Part shown: positions 22,085 through 32,938 of the stretch, piece after piece
Layout: each line of letters opens with the position of its first letter
How positions within the stretch are numbered: position 1 is the first letter of the stretch
Assembly: GCA_024220505.1 (NCBI GenBank)
Contig: JAKZZE010000005.1
Span: 890,501-954,500, forward strand
DNA length: 64,000 bases
Direction of reading: 5' to 3'
Origin: Rhizopus arrhizus
Lineage: Eukaryota; Mucoromycota; Mucoromycetes; Mucorales; Rhizopodaceae
Notes under the pieces: generated by a model
What the model saw: only the letters and a program-made list of their open reading frames with translations
Database searches by the model: none
What the model was told of the DNA's origin: nothing
Translations under genes and position numbers: made by a program

Positions 22085-23218
22085 AAGCTAAAGAAAAGGA
22101 AACAGATATTTCAAATAAATCAGTAGGTACACAAGAGTCTTTATTAGGAAATACAAGCACGCTATATGTTTAAGCTTCCGATAAGGAGGGGTTTTCAGTA
22201 TAGCTGTCGTTTGGTTAACTATTTCAATAGTGCACTGAACATCTCTCTTTTTCTCTCCAAATAAATACAATTATGGCACATCCACATATGAAAAACAGGA
22301 ACGAAAAATAAGATGATTACATTCTATCCAATCAAATTATAGCGGAGTAAGTACAATAAAATCATGTTTGTGCTCATTGCGCTCAACTATTGAGTTATCC
22401 CTTTTCATCTTGTTTTTTTTGTTAAGCTAACAAAGGTTTGTACAAAAAATATGTTTGGTAATAATGATGTTAATTAGGGAGATTAAAGTGTGCTAATAAA
22501 ATTTTTGTAAGAAAAGAAATAAAAGAGAATATCATAAACTTCAATTATAAACTGTAATTTTTGTTTGTTATTTTTCACTGCTAAAATCTAGCTTACTAAA
22601 TGATCTATTCAATCTTCTTATTACGTATATCTCAAAATAGCCCATACTGTTGGCTATAGATTATCCATGGTGCTATTGTATTCATGTGCTTTCATCTCAC
22701 AAACTACATTTACTTTTATTGTTTATAGTATTTCTTATTGTAAAATGTTATCACAAGCCTTTTTTTCTCTTTGTATTTCATACTAGTTATACAATAACAT
22801 CTTTGTTTAACGTGAGACATGTATCAATTGACTTAAGGGACAATATGCATTCCACACACAAGGGTCTAATTATGATTTCTTATGGTACAATTTAGATAAA
22901 GACAATGACTGTATAGCCACATGATATTTGATGTAAAAGAATTTTTATGATGAGTCATCTCAAACGCGTTACTTATGGTTAGCTTTAGCTCAAAAGGACG
23001 TGATTTTTGAAAAATATAGGAAAAAAGAATGTATAAAGTAGTTTTCAAGCTATTTTAAATTCCTTTAATGTTTAAAAAGCACAAATAGACATCTCATAAT
23101 AAAACGTATACTGTTCATTCTTTTCAATTCCTTTTTTATTCGGCTATGAAACGAAAAGTTCATATTGGAAAAATCTGAGATATGAATATCATATAGTAAA
23201 TGGTGACAAAAAAAAGCA
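21821..23218. other. Intergenic region with a 35-bp poly-A tract
   Basis: AT-rich. Contains an uninterrupted run of 35 A at 22048-22082 and an AGAGAAAGAGAGAAAG repeat near 21885-21910, upstream of the SH3 gene. Frames at 22650-22895 and 22866-23048 lack any motif. No gene recognised. Confidence 0.5.
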
Positions 23219-23428
23219 TCATATTACAGATTTTTTTTGGTATCTTGGACAGTTTACGAAAGATTTCAAAGGAGCTGTAATTTGCTTAGCGGAAACAATG
23301 CTATAACTTTTAAATAAAAGTACGCCCACGAATAGAGCGCCCACGAATAGTGTGACTACATTTGTCGCACCAATTTTTCGGAGAGCAAGGCTTGGACTAC
23401 TGAAGGGTCCACCCCCCATTTGAAGCAT
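23219..23428 (-). CDS. Possible small single-pass membrane protein
   Basis: 69 codons from an ATG at 23428, divergent to the eS6 gene and only 39 bp from its start codon. Residues 23-43 (TNVVTLFVGALFVGVLLF) form a strong membrane helix preceded by a Gly-, Pro- and Ser-rich N-terminus and followed by a lysine-rich tail, the layout of small mitochondrial or ER tail proteins. An overlapping frame in the same direction also has an ATG (23469) but loses the helix. I do not recognise a family. The overlap with the eS6 promoter makes it uncertain. Confidence 0.4.
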   Translation of the reverse strand: MLQMGGGPFSSPSLALRKIGATNVVTLFVGALFVGVLLFKSYSIVSAKQITAPLKSFVNCPRYQKKSVI

Positions 23429-23467
23429 GAAGGATTGCCCGAAGGCAAAGTTTCCTTCTCTTCCAAC

Positions 23468-24567
23468 ATGAAAGTAAGCAAATCATTCACTAGATAGATA
23501 GCAAAAAAAAAAAAAAAAGCAAAAGAATGAAGGAAAGAAGAAAAGGATGGATCATGTAAAATTGGATGGATGGAAATAAAATCAACATACAAAATACACA
23601 CTTTCTCAACTACATTCAACATTAGCTCAATAATGAATTCTTTTTTTCTTTTGTTCTTCTATTCGCAACCTTTTTTTTTTTTTTTTTGCTACTGCTCATT
23701 TTCAATTTTAAAGAGAAACTAACATTTAATTCAATAGTTAAATATCGCCAATCCAGCCACCGGCTGCCAAAAGTTGATTGAAATCGAAGACGAACGTAGA
23801 CTGTAAGTTATTTTTGATAGTCAAATCGAATCTCGCCCTAATTTTATTATAGTCGTGGCTTCTATGACAAGCGTATGGCTCAAGAAGTCTCTGGTGATAC
23901 TCTCGGTGATGAATTCAAGGGATATGTTTTCCGTATCACTGGTGGTAACGATAAACAAGGTTTCCCTATGAAGCAAGGTGTTCTCTTGCCCCACCGTGTT
24001 CGTTTATTGATGTCCAAGGGTCACTCTTGCTACCGTCCTCGCCGTACTGGTGAACGTAAGAGAAAGTCTGTCCGCGGTTGTATCGTCGGCTCTGACCTCT
24101 CTGTCTTGTCTCTTGTTGTTGTCAAGCAAGGTGAACAAGACATTCCCGGATTGACCGATACCACTGTCCCTAAGCGTCTTGGTCCTAAGCGTGCTTCCAA
24201 GATTAGAAGATTCTTTGTAAGTCTTAGATGAAAATTGGATAAAAAAAAGCTATAGATTCTTAATACTTTTATGCAGAACTTGTCCAAGGAAGATGATGTT
24301 CGCAAGTATGTGATTCGTCGTGAAGTCCAACCCAAGGCTGAAGGCAAGAAGGCTTACACCAAAGCCCCCAAGATCCAACGTCTTGTCACTCCCCGTACTC
24401 TCCAACACAAGAGACGTAGACAAGCTATTAAGCGTAGAAGAGCCGAATCTTCTCGTGAAGCAGAAGCCGAATACAAGCAATTGCTTGCTAAGCGTGTTAA
24501 GGAAGCCAAGGATAAGAAGATTGAACGTCGCCGTACTTCTTCTATGCAAAAATCTTCTTCTGCCTAA
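23468..24567 (+). CDS. RPS6: 40S ribosomal protein eS6
   Basis: Four exons fit in frame: ATGAAA at 23468-23473, then 23738-23802, 23853-24216 and 24277-24567. The joined start reads MK then [16 protein letters not shown], the conserved eS6 N-terminus. The body has [20 protein letters not shown] and [16 protein letters not shown]. The basic helical C-terminus ends [14 protein letters not shown], with serines in the position of the TOR-pathway S6 phosphorylation sites. The first intron is long (264 bp) for this genome, contains a T-rich run and separates two codons from the rest, the usual pattern of fungal ribosomal protein genes. Codon use is strongly biased, as in the Ssb gene. Confidence 0.95.
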
Positions 24568-24764
24568 AGTAGATGAAAAAAAAAAATTCAATTTTGTGAA
24601 AATAAATTTGCCTCTGTAAAATAAACAAAGAAAGGAGAAAGAACTTTTAGCTGAAGCCCCCTTCTTTCCTTCTCCTAGCAAACATTCTTTAGGGAACTTT
24701 ATAAAAGGAGAGAAAGAATTGGATCAAGGCGCGCTTTTAAATTTTTTTTTCTTCTCTTTCTTTC

Positions 24765-25682
24765 ATGTCAGCAAATACTCAAGAAGACCTCATTTATCAA
24801 GCACAACAATACGATGACTTTGATACTGGATATGAAGATACACCTGACGCCATTCCAAAAATACTTTACTTAAATTTGCGAGGCATTCGAATGAGATTAG
24901 ATAAAGAAACACTTGTTAGTTTACCAGAAAGTTTACTAATTGCTATGTTCCCAAATGGACTTGTTCTGGGAAAGCAGTATGATAGTGAAGAAGAAGAAGA
25001 AGAAACTAGCGATGATGAAGAAAAATGTCTAACAACTCACGTAGACTTTGATCCTCATTGTTTAGAGTATGTCCTTTATTTTTACAAAAGAACGCTAAAA
25101 GAAAAGAAAATGGAACCCGAGGAGTCATTGTTTGCTTTTAGTCAAGCAGCTCAATATTATCCTTCTATCCTAGACAAGATACCAATCATTGTTTTAAGAG
25201 AAGAGCTCGAATATTATTGTATCAATCAGAACAAAAAAAGTGATCCCATTAAGTTAAAAATAGCAGCTGGAGAATACTTAAAGAGTGAGGATCAAGTATT
25301 TTCTGCGTTACAAAAGAATATTGGAAAAGCAAATAATGTGGCAGAGCAACATTTGATTGATATGCTCTGTCAAGCTGGATTTTCAAGGGAGGATAAATGG
25401 GGTTATAGGGAATTAGAACCTAATAGAACATGTATCAACAGTATGAGCTTGGTTGCATTAAAGTCATCTGGCACAGATCATACGCACCGGATGGATAACA
25501 CAGCACAAAAATTACTACTTTTTTGGAGAAAACCTGCTGTAAGTTTCTTTTTATTGTATTTTTTACAACTCATAATTTTATAGAGAAAATGTTGGTGGGA
25601 TGGAAATACAGTTCAAGTTGATAATCAACCTGTCAGATTGTGGGCAAGACGTACATGGACCTTGGAATTATCAATGATTTAA
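24765..25682 (+). CDS. BTB/KCTD-like protein related to Whi2
   Basis: Two exons fit in frame: 24765-25538 and 25584-25682, about 290 residues. Near the N-terminus a BTB/T1-like fold is recognisable: ILYLNLRGIRMRLDKETLVSLPES, LLIAMFPNGLVL, then after an acidic loop (EEEEEETSDDEE) VDFDPHCLEYVLYFYKR. This pattern is typical of the fungal Whi2 family, which helps the phosphatase Psr1 in stress responses and low-amino-acid TORC1 control. The C-terminus reads RKCWWDG and VRLWARRTWTLELSMI, which is conserved in Whi2-type proteins. Family assignment is good. Functional equivalence to yeast Whi2 is inference. Confidence 0.75.
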
Positions 25683-25758
25683 AAGCAAAGTAAAGCAAAC
25701 GATACCCCCTTCTATTTCCCCGTTCAACATGTTCTTGTTTACTATTTATATTCATTTA

Positions 25759-27023
25759 TTAAATACCAAATCTTTTAACTTCTTCACAACTCTTTAATTC
25801 CATATTAAGTGCATCCTGATAGAGTTTTTCATTACGGTTTAAAAATCCAAAGGTGCCTCTTGATTTATCAAGAAGCATCTGTCGGTGTTTACGTTCCATA
25901 AAGCATTTTTGCTGTAATGACTGTACCCAATCTTTTTCTACTTGGTATTCAAACTTGTTTAATCTGCCTCTATTTTCCTGATATGGTCTAAAAGCCGTTG
26001 GATTAACATAGTAACGTACTTGGTGATGAGAGGTCATACGTGGCTGGGAATACACTGAATTAGATTGGAATGTGAAACTGGGCGTGTCATCCATAAAGAG
26101 TCCAGAAAAAACGGTGTAGCCAAACAGCAGTAAGAGAGGCAGGATCTGCAAAAAGATTGACCAACCTGTTCGCTGCTGCTGTGGTCGTGTTGGACGTGGA
26201 CCGCCTGCGGTATTGAACGTTCTCGCACGGAATCCTGGGCCGACAAATGTGGCACTGCTGAACCCCGCAGGACCGCCAAAGTTAAACTGTGCTGCTCCTC
26301 TTCCCATGCCGCCTCCAAAGAACATATTGAACAGTTCCTCAGGTGATATCTCTTCACCAAATGGTGAGGCTCCATACGATTGTGTTCTAAAGTTGGAAAA
26401 TCCTGCATTGCCTCGTTGCTCTGGGTCGCCTCCTCCAGCATCATGTACAGCTCGTTTTTGAGGATCGCTAAGCACAGTGAACGCCTTTGAAATCACTACA
26501 GAGAGTGTTTAGGAAAAAGAGACAAAATGCATCATTTTTTAATATTTACATTTAAATGCTTCATCAGCTCCAGGAGTTTTGTTTTTATCAGGATGGAATT
26601 TAAGAGCAAGCTATGAAATTGTTTAGAATAAAGCAATTTTACACTCCTGAAAAAGTTTACCTTTCTATATGCCTTTTTTACCTCAACCTCTGTGCATTTC
26701 TTATCGACCTTCAAAACTTTATAATAATCAGTACCGCATGCTAAAATCTCTCGTACTTCTTGAGATTGTGCTGAAGATGAAGGTTTTGATGATGAGTCTG
26801 ATGTTGCCGAGCGAGCTGGTTTTGCTTCTTCTTGTCTTATATCATTGGGTTCAGCTGATGCCGCTGCCATTTCAGCCTTGGCTAAGAATTCTTTAGCTTC
26901 GTCTGTTGGATAAAGTTTAAGCGATTTCTTTGTTAAACGGAGAGCTGCTTCAAAGTTTTTAGTGCCATAATGGTTCTTTGCAATTCTCAAACAACGAATC
27001 GCTTCCTCTTTATTAATTTCCAT
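25759..27023 (-). CDS. ER-membrane J-domain protein, DNAJB12/DNAJB14 type (copy A)
   Basis: Three exons fit in frame: 27023-26661, 26610-26550 and 26495-25759, about 386 residues. The N-terminus (NKEEAIRCLRIAKNHY) is a TPR-like helical pair typical of DNAJB12. The J-domain follows at about residues 108-170: DYYKVLKVDKKC, AYRK, then FHPDKN with the essential HPD, and KAFTVLSDPQKR. A Gly/Phe-rich linker, one membrane segment (ILPLLLLFGYTVFSGLFM) and a DUF1977-like C-terminal domain complete it. The family recruits Hsp70 to the ER surface for quality control. A second copy with the same exon structure lies at 40.4-41.5 kb. Confidence 0.9.
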
Positions 27024-27293
27024 TGAAAAAAAAGAACTAAAAAAAAGCAAAAAAAAAAGAAGGAACAGCAAGTAACGAATGAAACAACTCAAAAGCGTAA
27101 AACCAGATGAGCGGAATATAAATTAATTTAACAAGATTGTTGGTGGATTTTATATTTTAATATGGATGATGAAGACTCCATTTATTTACAAAAAGAAATC
27201 TATTCGTTTTTAAGAATCAGCGCAAAAAAAAAGAAGAAATGTCGAGAGATATGAAGATTGAACATGTAATAACTAGATCCAAATATGCCTTGT

Positions 27294-28355
27294 CTACTTG
27301 AAGCGGACGTATTTACCAACAACAACGGCGTGATCTCTTTCATAAGGTTCAAGAGTAAGTTGTTCTTGAGGCTTAATTCTTTCTTCTTGAAGTTTCTTCA
27401 CTTCACGAGCAAATACAGTGGCGGCATCTACTGTTGAATCGATACAAGAAGCCTTGATAGAAATAACAATGTGTCCTTCGTTCTTTAAGAAGTTGTGAGC
27501 GTTTAATGCGATAATACGAGCTTGATCAGGTTGTGCAACATCAGCAAAGATAACATCAACCATGGGGACAAGCATACGGTATTTTTGAGGGTGACGAGCA
27601 TCTTCAATAATAGGAACAACGTTGGTTCTCTTCTTTGCCATGTTGATCAAATCACGACCAGGGCGGTGAGAGAATTCAACAGCATAGACAGCACCTTCAG
27701 GTCCAACAACATCGGCAACGTGAGAGACAGAGGTACCAGAGGCAGCACCAAGGTAAAGTACCTTCTTACCAGGTGCAATGTGAATATGATCAACGCCACC
27801 AAGAACAGCAGCAGCCAACTTGGATCTGAAAGGATTCCATACACGGTACTCGATCTTTGTACCTTCAGGTCCATCAATAGAAATACGCTTTTCACCGTAA
27901 ACGGATTCACCGGGAACAAGGTTCTTGGTAACTAAAAGATCTTCCTTTCCACGAGCAACAAAGATACCAGCATGTCTGTGAGGTTCAACGATGACTTTAG
28001 CACCTCCTCTAGCACCTCCTGCGGCACCACCACGGCCTCCACGGCCACCTCTGGCACCACCACGAGGTCCTCCACGACCTCCACCACGGGCTCCACCGCC
28101 ACGACCTCCACCACGGCCACCACCTATTTATACGGTTTAGTTCAAAACTTGTGTATTCCTTTTTATTTCATCTTACCGAAACCACCACGGCCTCCACCAC
28201 GACCTCCGCCTCGGGATGCTCCACCACGGCCTCCACCTAATTTGAACAAATTTAGTTGAGAAAAAAATACTGTTAAACATTCATATCGTCCTACCAAAAC
28301 CTCCACGGCTACCACCTCTACCACCACGATTACCACCACGTCCTTCAAATGCCAT
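27294..28355 (-). CDS. NOP1: Fibrillarin (Nop1), rRNA 2'-O-methyltransferase
   Basis: Three exons fit in frame: 28355-28295, 28236-28177 and 28123-27294, about 316 residues. The N-terminus is a glycine/arginine-rich (GAR) domain of RGG repeats, which two introns interrupt. The methyltransferase core has the SAM-binding motif [28 protein letters not shown], and the conserved [16 protein letters not shown] and [13 protein letters not shown]. Fibrillarin is the methylase of box C/D snoRNPs in the nucleolus. Both introns fall in GGT codons of the GAR repeats. C-ending codons fit high expression. Confidence 0.96.
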
Positions 28356-28548
28356 TATATATTAATAAAGTTTTTTTTTATCAAAAGGAAAAAAAAATAT
28401 GAAAGCTTTCATTTTTGTTTAGAAAAAAAAAGCAAGTCAAAATTTAGTAGGAAAAGCCGTCCCGGTATTATTGGAACCAATAGTTAATGTGCGGACTATT
28501 TATTTTTGTAGAAAGAGAAATATGTTTAAACCAGATATTTTATTCACA

Positions 28549-29530
28549 GGCTTAAATGAGCACGCGGCGTTTCAAGACACCATAATTGTCCAAGTCAGAC
28601 CAAATAAGATGTAAAGGAAGCTAAAAAATCCCCTTGTGGGAGCAAGGGCAAAAAAAAAAAAAGTGAATGAGGAATGAGGGAAAGGCGAGTCATAGAAATC
28701 AGTATGAGGTCGGCTGACAGCATCGGCAGATCTTTTTATGTGGAGTAGGTAGTTAGGTTCATAAAGGATGGTACAAGCAGTTAGATGAGCATGTTGGGTA
28801 TTTATCCACGGAATCTATACATGGTCAAGGATATGTCCTGTATAGTACTTGTATGGTGGGACAAGGTCATACGACGCTAATTCGTCGAGGTCAATAAGGC
28901 CAGACTGGACAAAGAAGTTGGCAGCAGCATTGTAAATGGAAGTCCTGAATCGCCGGAGGGCAACACAGATTCTATGGAAGAATGTTTTGCGAACACATTG
29001 TACTTTACAGTCAACGGGCTCATTGGCGAGAGTAGGGTCGCGAATGATTGAAGAATCTAAAGGATTTAAATCGTCACGGACTGTGATATTGAATTTGCTC
29101 AATTATGAACGAAGCTCAGTTTCATAACCAATGTGGATAAGGAAATTGACTAAATTTCTACCTGAATAATGAATATCCAGAATTCGACGGGTGTTAATGT
29201 ATAATCTGCGGAGGTTGGAGCGCAATTGTTGTAGAGGGAGGCGGTGTCGAACGGGTACATGTATGAGTTTAAAGCTTGTTGGTTCAGCAGGTGAAGAAAA
29301 TTGCCTGGCAATAGCAGTTAGGCTAGGTTGGGAATTATCGTGTTTAGGCTTAGCAATCTTAGGAAGAGGAGTGGAGGCGCTGTTAGGCGAAAGGGGAGGC
29401 GCTTAGATGGAGAAGGTGGGGTGTCTGTGATTGACAGCTTCGGAGCAAGTTGCTTCCGTAAGAAAGCATTCTCTTGTTGTAACTTGCGTATCTCAGTATG
29501 ATCAGTAGTTAAGTCTTCCTGAAGTTATTG
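28549..29530 (-). mobile_element. LINE deletion derivative: ORF1 relic joined to the LINE 3' tail
   Basis: On the minus strand, starting near 29530, a decayed ORF1-like protein can be read: a leucine-spaced coil (EIRKLQQENAFLRKQL), a Ser/Pro-rich linker, an ILDIHYSGRN segment, an in-frame stop near 29100, then RDDLNPLDSS and DELASYDLVPP, ending at 28815. Directly after it, TILYEPNYLLH and a 3' UTR follow. These match TILYELSYLFH and the 3' UTR of the plus-strand LINE fragment at 30.2-30.9 kb (for example AAGGGG, then TTCC, then TCTGAC). Endonuclease and reverse transcriptase are missing between the two parts. Confidence 0.6.
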
Positions 29531-29959
29531 GATTTGCTTGCTGTTGTAGTGCATAGAGAGGACTTTCAAATAAGGCAAAAATCTATAGAAAGTGATGAAA
29601 GAGAAATACAATGCTTCTACTTTCAATCCACCGATTTTCTGAAAACTCCTCCTACTTTTTTGGAAAAATTGCTCGCATGTACGAGGTTAAATTTCCCAGA
29701 AAAAAAGAGGCTTACTTACCAAATGTTTGAAGTTAATTTAACCAGTTTACCGAAAATAAATCAACCACTTTTTACAAATAAGTTCGCCAATTTCTGGTCA
29801 AATAAATTACAAAGGTTCTTTATTTAAGCATTTAGCCTCCTGAACTGATTCTTAGTACTCTTCAAGCTCTTGTGATTCCATACACTATTCCTAGATCTCT
29901 TAATCGCTCCTACATAGTCATGGTATGAGACTCAGAAGCCCAGCCAAAATAATATAGCG
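29531..29959. other. Junction region between LIN-type relics, no gene recognised
   Basis: AT-rich DNA separating two LINE relics that point in opposite directions. A 99-codon plus-strand frame (29528-29827) has no recognisable motif. Confidence 0.4.
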
Positions 29960-30178
29960 ATGATAGAAGCTTTTGGATCTGCTCAATTAAATAATCTTTA
30001 TGAGACCAAGAAACATCAATATGTTCACGGTTGCCAACAGTTTAACTTCACTGAAATTGAAGAAATACAAAGCATAGTTGATGTAAGTCTCTACCAGACG
30101 ATGCTCTGCTCATCTGCCTATTACCTTATATACGGCGCTCAGACAGTCATTCATGTTGATATAAACTTTCTAAATCAC
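29960..30178 (+). mobile_element. Possible integrase fragment of an LTR retrotransposon
   Basis: About 73 open codons. The segment SSAYYLIYGAQTVIHVDIN resembles the region after the catalytic Glu in Ty3-type integrases, where the pattern is TGYSPFxLVYGxxPxxPxD. No catalytic residues are left, and the match rests on one motif, so this is a weak call. Confidence 0.3.
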
Positions 30179-30180
30179 CT

Positions 30181-30888
30181 TTGTGGACACAATTCCCACC
30201 CCAACCGGAATTATTAGACAAACGTATACTTAAAAAGATCCAACTACAGTTCCGTCAAGACAATCTTAACCAGGCGCGATTATCTCGTAACTCTATACTT
30301 TTCTCTCAATGTTGCCCAACAATATCGGTAGATCCCATCCTCTGGTTATCAATGTCAAGAACAGAAAGAAATAGATGCTTGCGTTGGCACCTTAGCTGGT
30401 TACCAGGCGGTAAACTAGAGCCCTGCCCAAGACATCCTACCCAGATACTCACAAAACAACATGCGATAAACTGCTTCGATATGCATCATAGCTTGCAAAT
30501 ACCAGAAACAGTTCAAGATCCTCTATCATTTCTCCTCAACAAACTATCAACTAGAATACCATGTTCCTTTCACTCTGTCTCTCCATGGTTTATTCGATGG
30601 CCGGCCATCTGTACTATACTTTATGAACTTAGCTACCTGTTTCATGATAGGGACCAACCTTCACCGCCATTCCAACCAGGGCAAAGATTCCTTGATCGGC
30701 TACCCTCCTTTCCTCACTAGCAACATTCACTTGCTTCCTTCTTACTTCCTCCCATATCATTTATACCCTTGATCTCCAAAGGGGTTTTGGAGTTTCCATT
30801 CATTTTATTGATCTGACCAGGGCGAAAACGATGCAATATTAGACATCGTGCGCCCAGAGTGGCCATTAATTTTTATATAAATAAAAAA
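30181..30888 (+). mobile_element. LINE ORF2 C-terminal fragment with 3' UTR and A-rich tail
   Basis: Plus-strand 5'-truncated non-LTR retrotransposon. It encodes the end of ORF2: PTISVDPILWLSMS, RNRCLRWHLSWLPGG, a Cys/His segment (PCPRHPTQ to HAINCFDMHH), DPLSFLLNKL, then WPAICTILYELSYL. The stop is at 30718-30720. A 3' UTR of about 120 bp follows and ends in an A-rich tail near 30877. These motifs are typical of LINE elements in Mucorales. It inserted just 20 bp from the trehalase stop codon. Confidence 0.75.
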
Positions 30889-30908
30889 AAAAATTAAACT
30901 TATACACT

Positions 30909-32938
30909 TTATAAACTGATCGTGATTGTCTCTGAACAATTACTTGGTGCTGTAAGATTATTAAAAGAACTAAATATCCACATGGCCACACCGTTAGTCC
31001 ATCCAAATCCAACTTGAGATGTATATTCTCCTTGTCCACCGGCAGCGCCAATAGTAGTAACATCAAATTTTTCAAACATATGTCCATCATCTGAAACGGA
31101 GTTTAGCTTTGGCAGGACACCAGGGATAGAGCCACCAGTCTTATACCATCCACAGTAAGCTGAGGCAGCATATCGTTCTGCCAAAACCTCTGCCAAGCGA
31201 TTAAACGTGGTACCAAAGCTAGTGGTATAGCTCTTGCTTTGAGTATTCAAGACGCTGTCAACGTTTAAGAAGCTTTGAATGGCAATAAAGGTGAGAGGTG
31301 GCCAACCATTTGGCAAGTCCCACTGCATGGTTGTATTATGATAAGATGTAGTAAGGATACCAGGGTACTTGCGTAATGTTCTTTCGGTTTCATCCATAGT
31401 ACGTGCCAATTTCGTCTTGTTCTTTAATAAGTGATCAGGTATCACGTTGAGCCAAAGAGGATATAAATTGGCAGGTGTATATTCGATGTTTTGTGTATTG
31501 CTAGTAAGATTGAAATCGTAAAAGCTAGTCATGTCGTCATTCCACATCAGTTTGTCTATCGCTTCTAATCTCTTCTTTGCCTGCTGGGCATAGTATCTTG
31601 ACTTCTTTTAGACGCCTTATTTTGAGAGCCGAATTGCTTATGCCATTTGGATAAACTAGTTTCCATATTCCATAAAAGTGAATTCAGATCGATGGGAATG
31701 ATGTTATGCGTATTGATTGTACGTAGCATCTCATAACTTTCGACTTGCTGAGGGGAGGGTACTTTATTTTTGGTCCATCGTGAGGAATAATCCCAACCGG
31801 TTTCTGCTCCGGCAGCAATGTCGGCAAGCATTTGATCCTTGACTGAGTCAGAAAAGCTGACGTTGACGTTCACCGTATTATAATCTTCTACATACGATTC
31901 TGGACGAGGTGATTTATGCTGGGTTATGTAGCGATTCAAAACATGTGTCTTTTTTTGATTTTTTGGATCCTTGATGTGAACAGAAGTATTTTTCATCCAG
32001 AAATCGTATTCTTTATCCAAATAAGGCAAAGCATACTCCATAAATTCTTTATCCTTTGTCTTTTCATAATAAATATCCACCATTAGGCTTAAAAATGGAG
32101 GTTGAGAGCGATTTAAATAATATATTCTTGCACCATTAGCTGCGTATGTATTTATGTTAGCTTTCGATACAAATAATTTGAAGCAAAAAGAACACTTACG
32201 AACGAATCCATATCGATCAATAAAGTCAAAAAAGTTTTCAATCATGTCTCTTGCCAAGCTTACTTGTTCACTCAACAAGAGTCCCTTGATGACAAAAAAT
32301 GAATCCCTGTCAGGCATTATTAATCATCTTTTTCAATTTTTTTAAATCAAGCTATTTACCAATAATAAAATTCACGAAAACGACCTCCAGGCACAACAAA
32401 CGGATGTTCAACAGGCAAGGTACTTGAAACACAGTCTTTACACAAAGTACTATAATCAAATCCAAACGTCAAATTTTCCCATGCATGATTCAGGTGATTA
32501 ATCCAGCCTTGATAGTCTACATTTGAGATCTCTTGTATCCAACTCAATTCTTCTTGAATAGTAACGTTTGTAAGCATCTTGACCTCAGCACCTGCTTCCA
32601 AAAAGTTTTCCTTGACAAATTGTTTCACTTGGTCTCTGGTCGCATTCACGCCACCCATTGCATTAAATGCTTTGACTACATCGGCTTCTGATTTTGAAGT
32701 TGGCTATATATCATGATTTAGAGAGAAAAATAATCAAATATATGTCATTTGTTACCATGTCAACAAATGTTTTGGAGTCAGGATATAATTCTGCCAACTG
32801 TACTGTTTTCAATATTGGTCCTTCACAGTAAATGGGTGAATCACATGAATGGGATGTCTGCGGTTGAATAGCGATGACAGACAGAGCCAATTGAGTGATC
32901 AGCAATCCACATAAAATACGCAAAGAATAATACACCAT
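30909..32938 (-). CDS. Trehalase, glycoside hydrolase family 37, secreted type, with a frameshift
   Basis: Four exons: 32938-32756, 32703-32360, 32306-32200 and from 32139. The N-terminus has a signal peptide (LCGLLITQLALSVIA), so the enzyme would be secreted or vacuolar. Both trehalase signatures are present: PGGRFREFYYWDSFF across an exon junction and QWDLPNGWPP. The C-terminal motif GGQGEYTSQVGFGWTNG is also there. Trehalases cleave trehalose into two glucose molecules. Between NKASK and YYAQQAKKRLEA (plus-strand 31596-31612) the frame changes, and no intron can explain it. One base appears to be missing, so the allele is either broken or contains a sequence error. The stop at 30909 is next to a LINE tail. 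Confidence 0.85.

Noticed and set aside
22650..22895. An 81-codon plus-strand frame
   Set aside because: No domain, no splice logic, and biased composition.
28549..30888. Twin-priming inversion of a single LINE insertion
   Set aside because: Both halves carry their own ORF2 end and 3' UTR, so two separate insertions explain the region better than one inverted copy.
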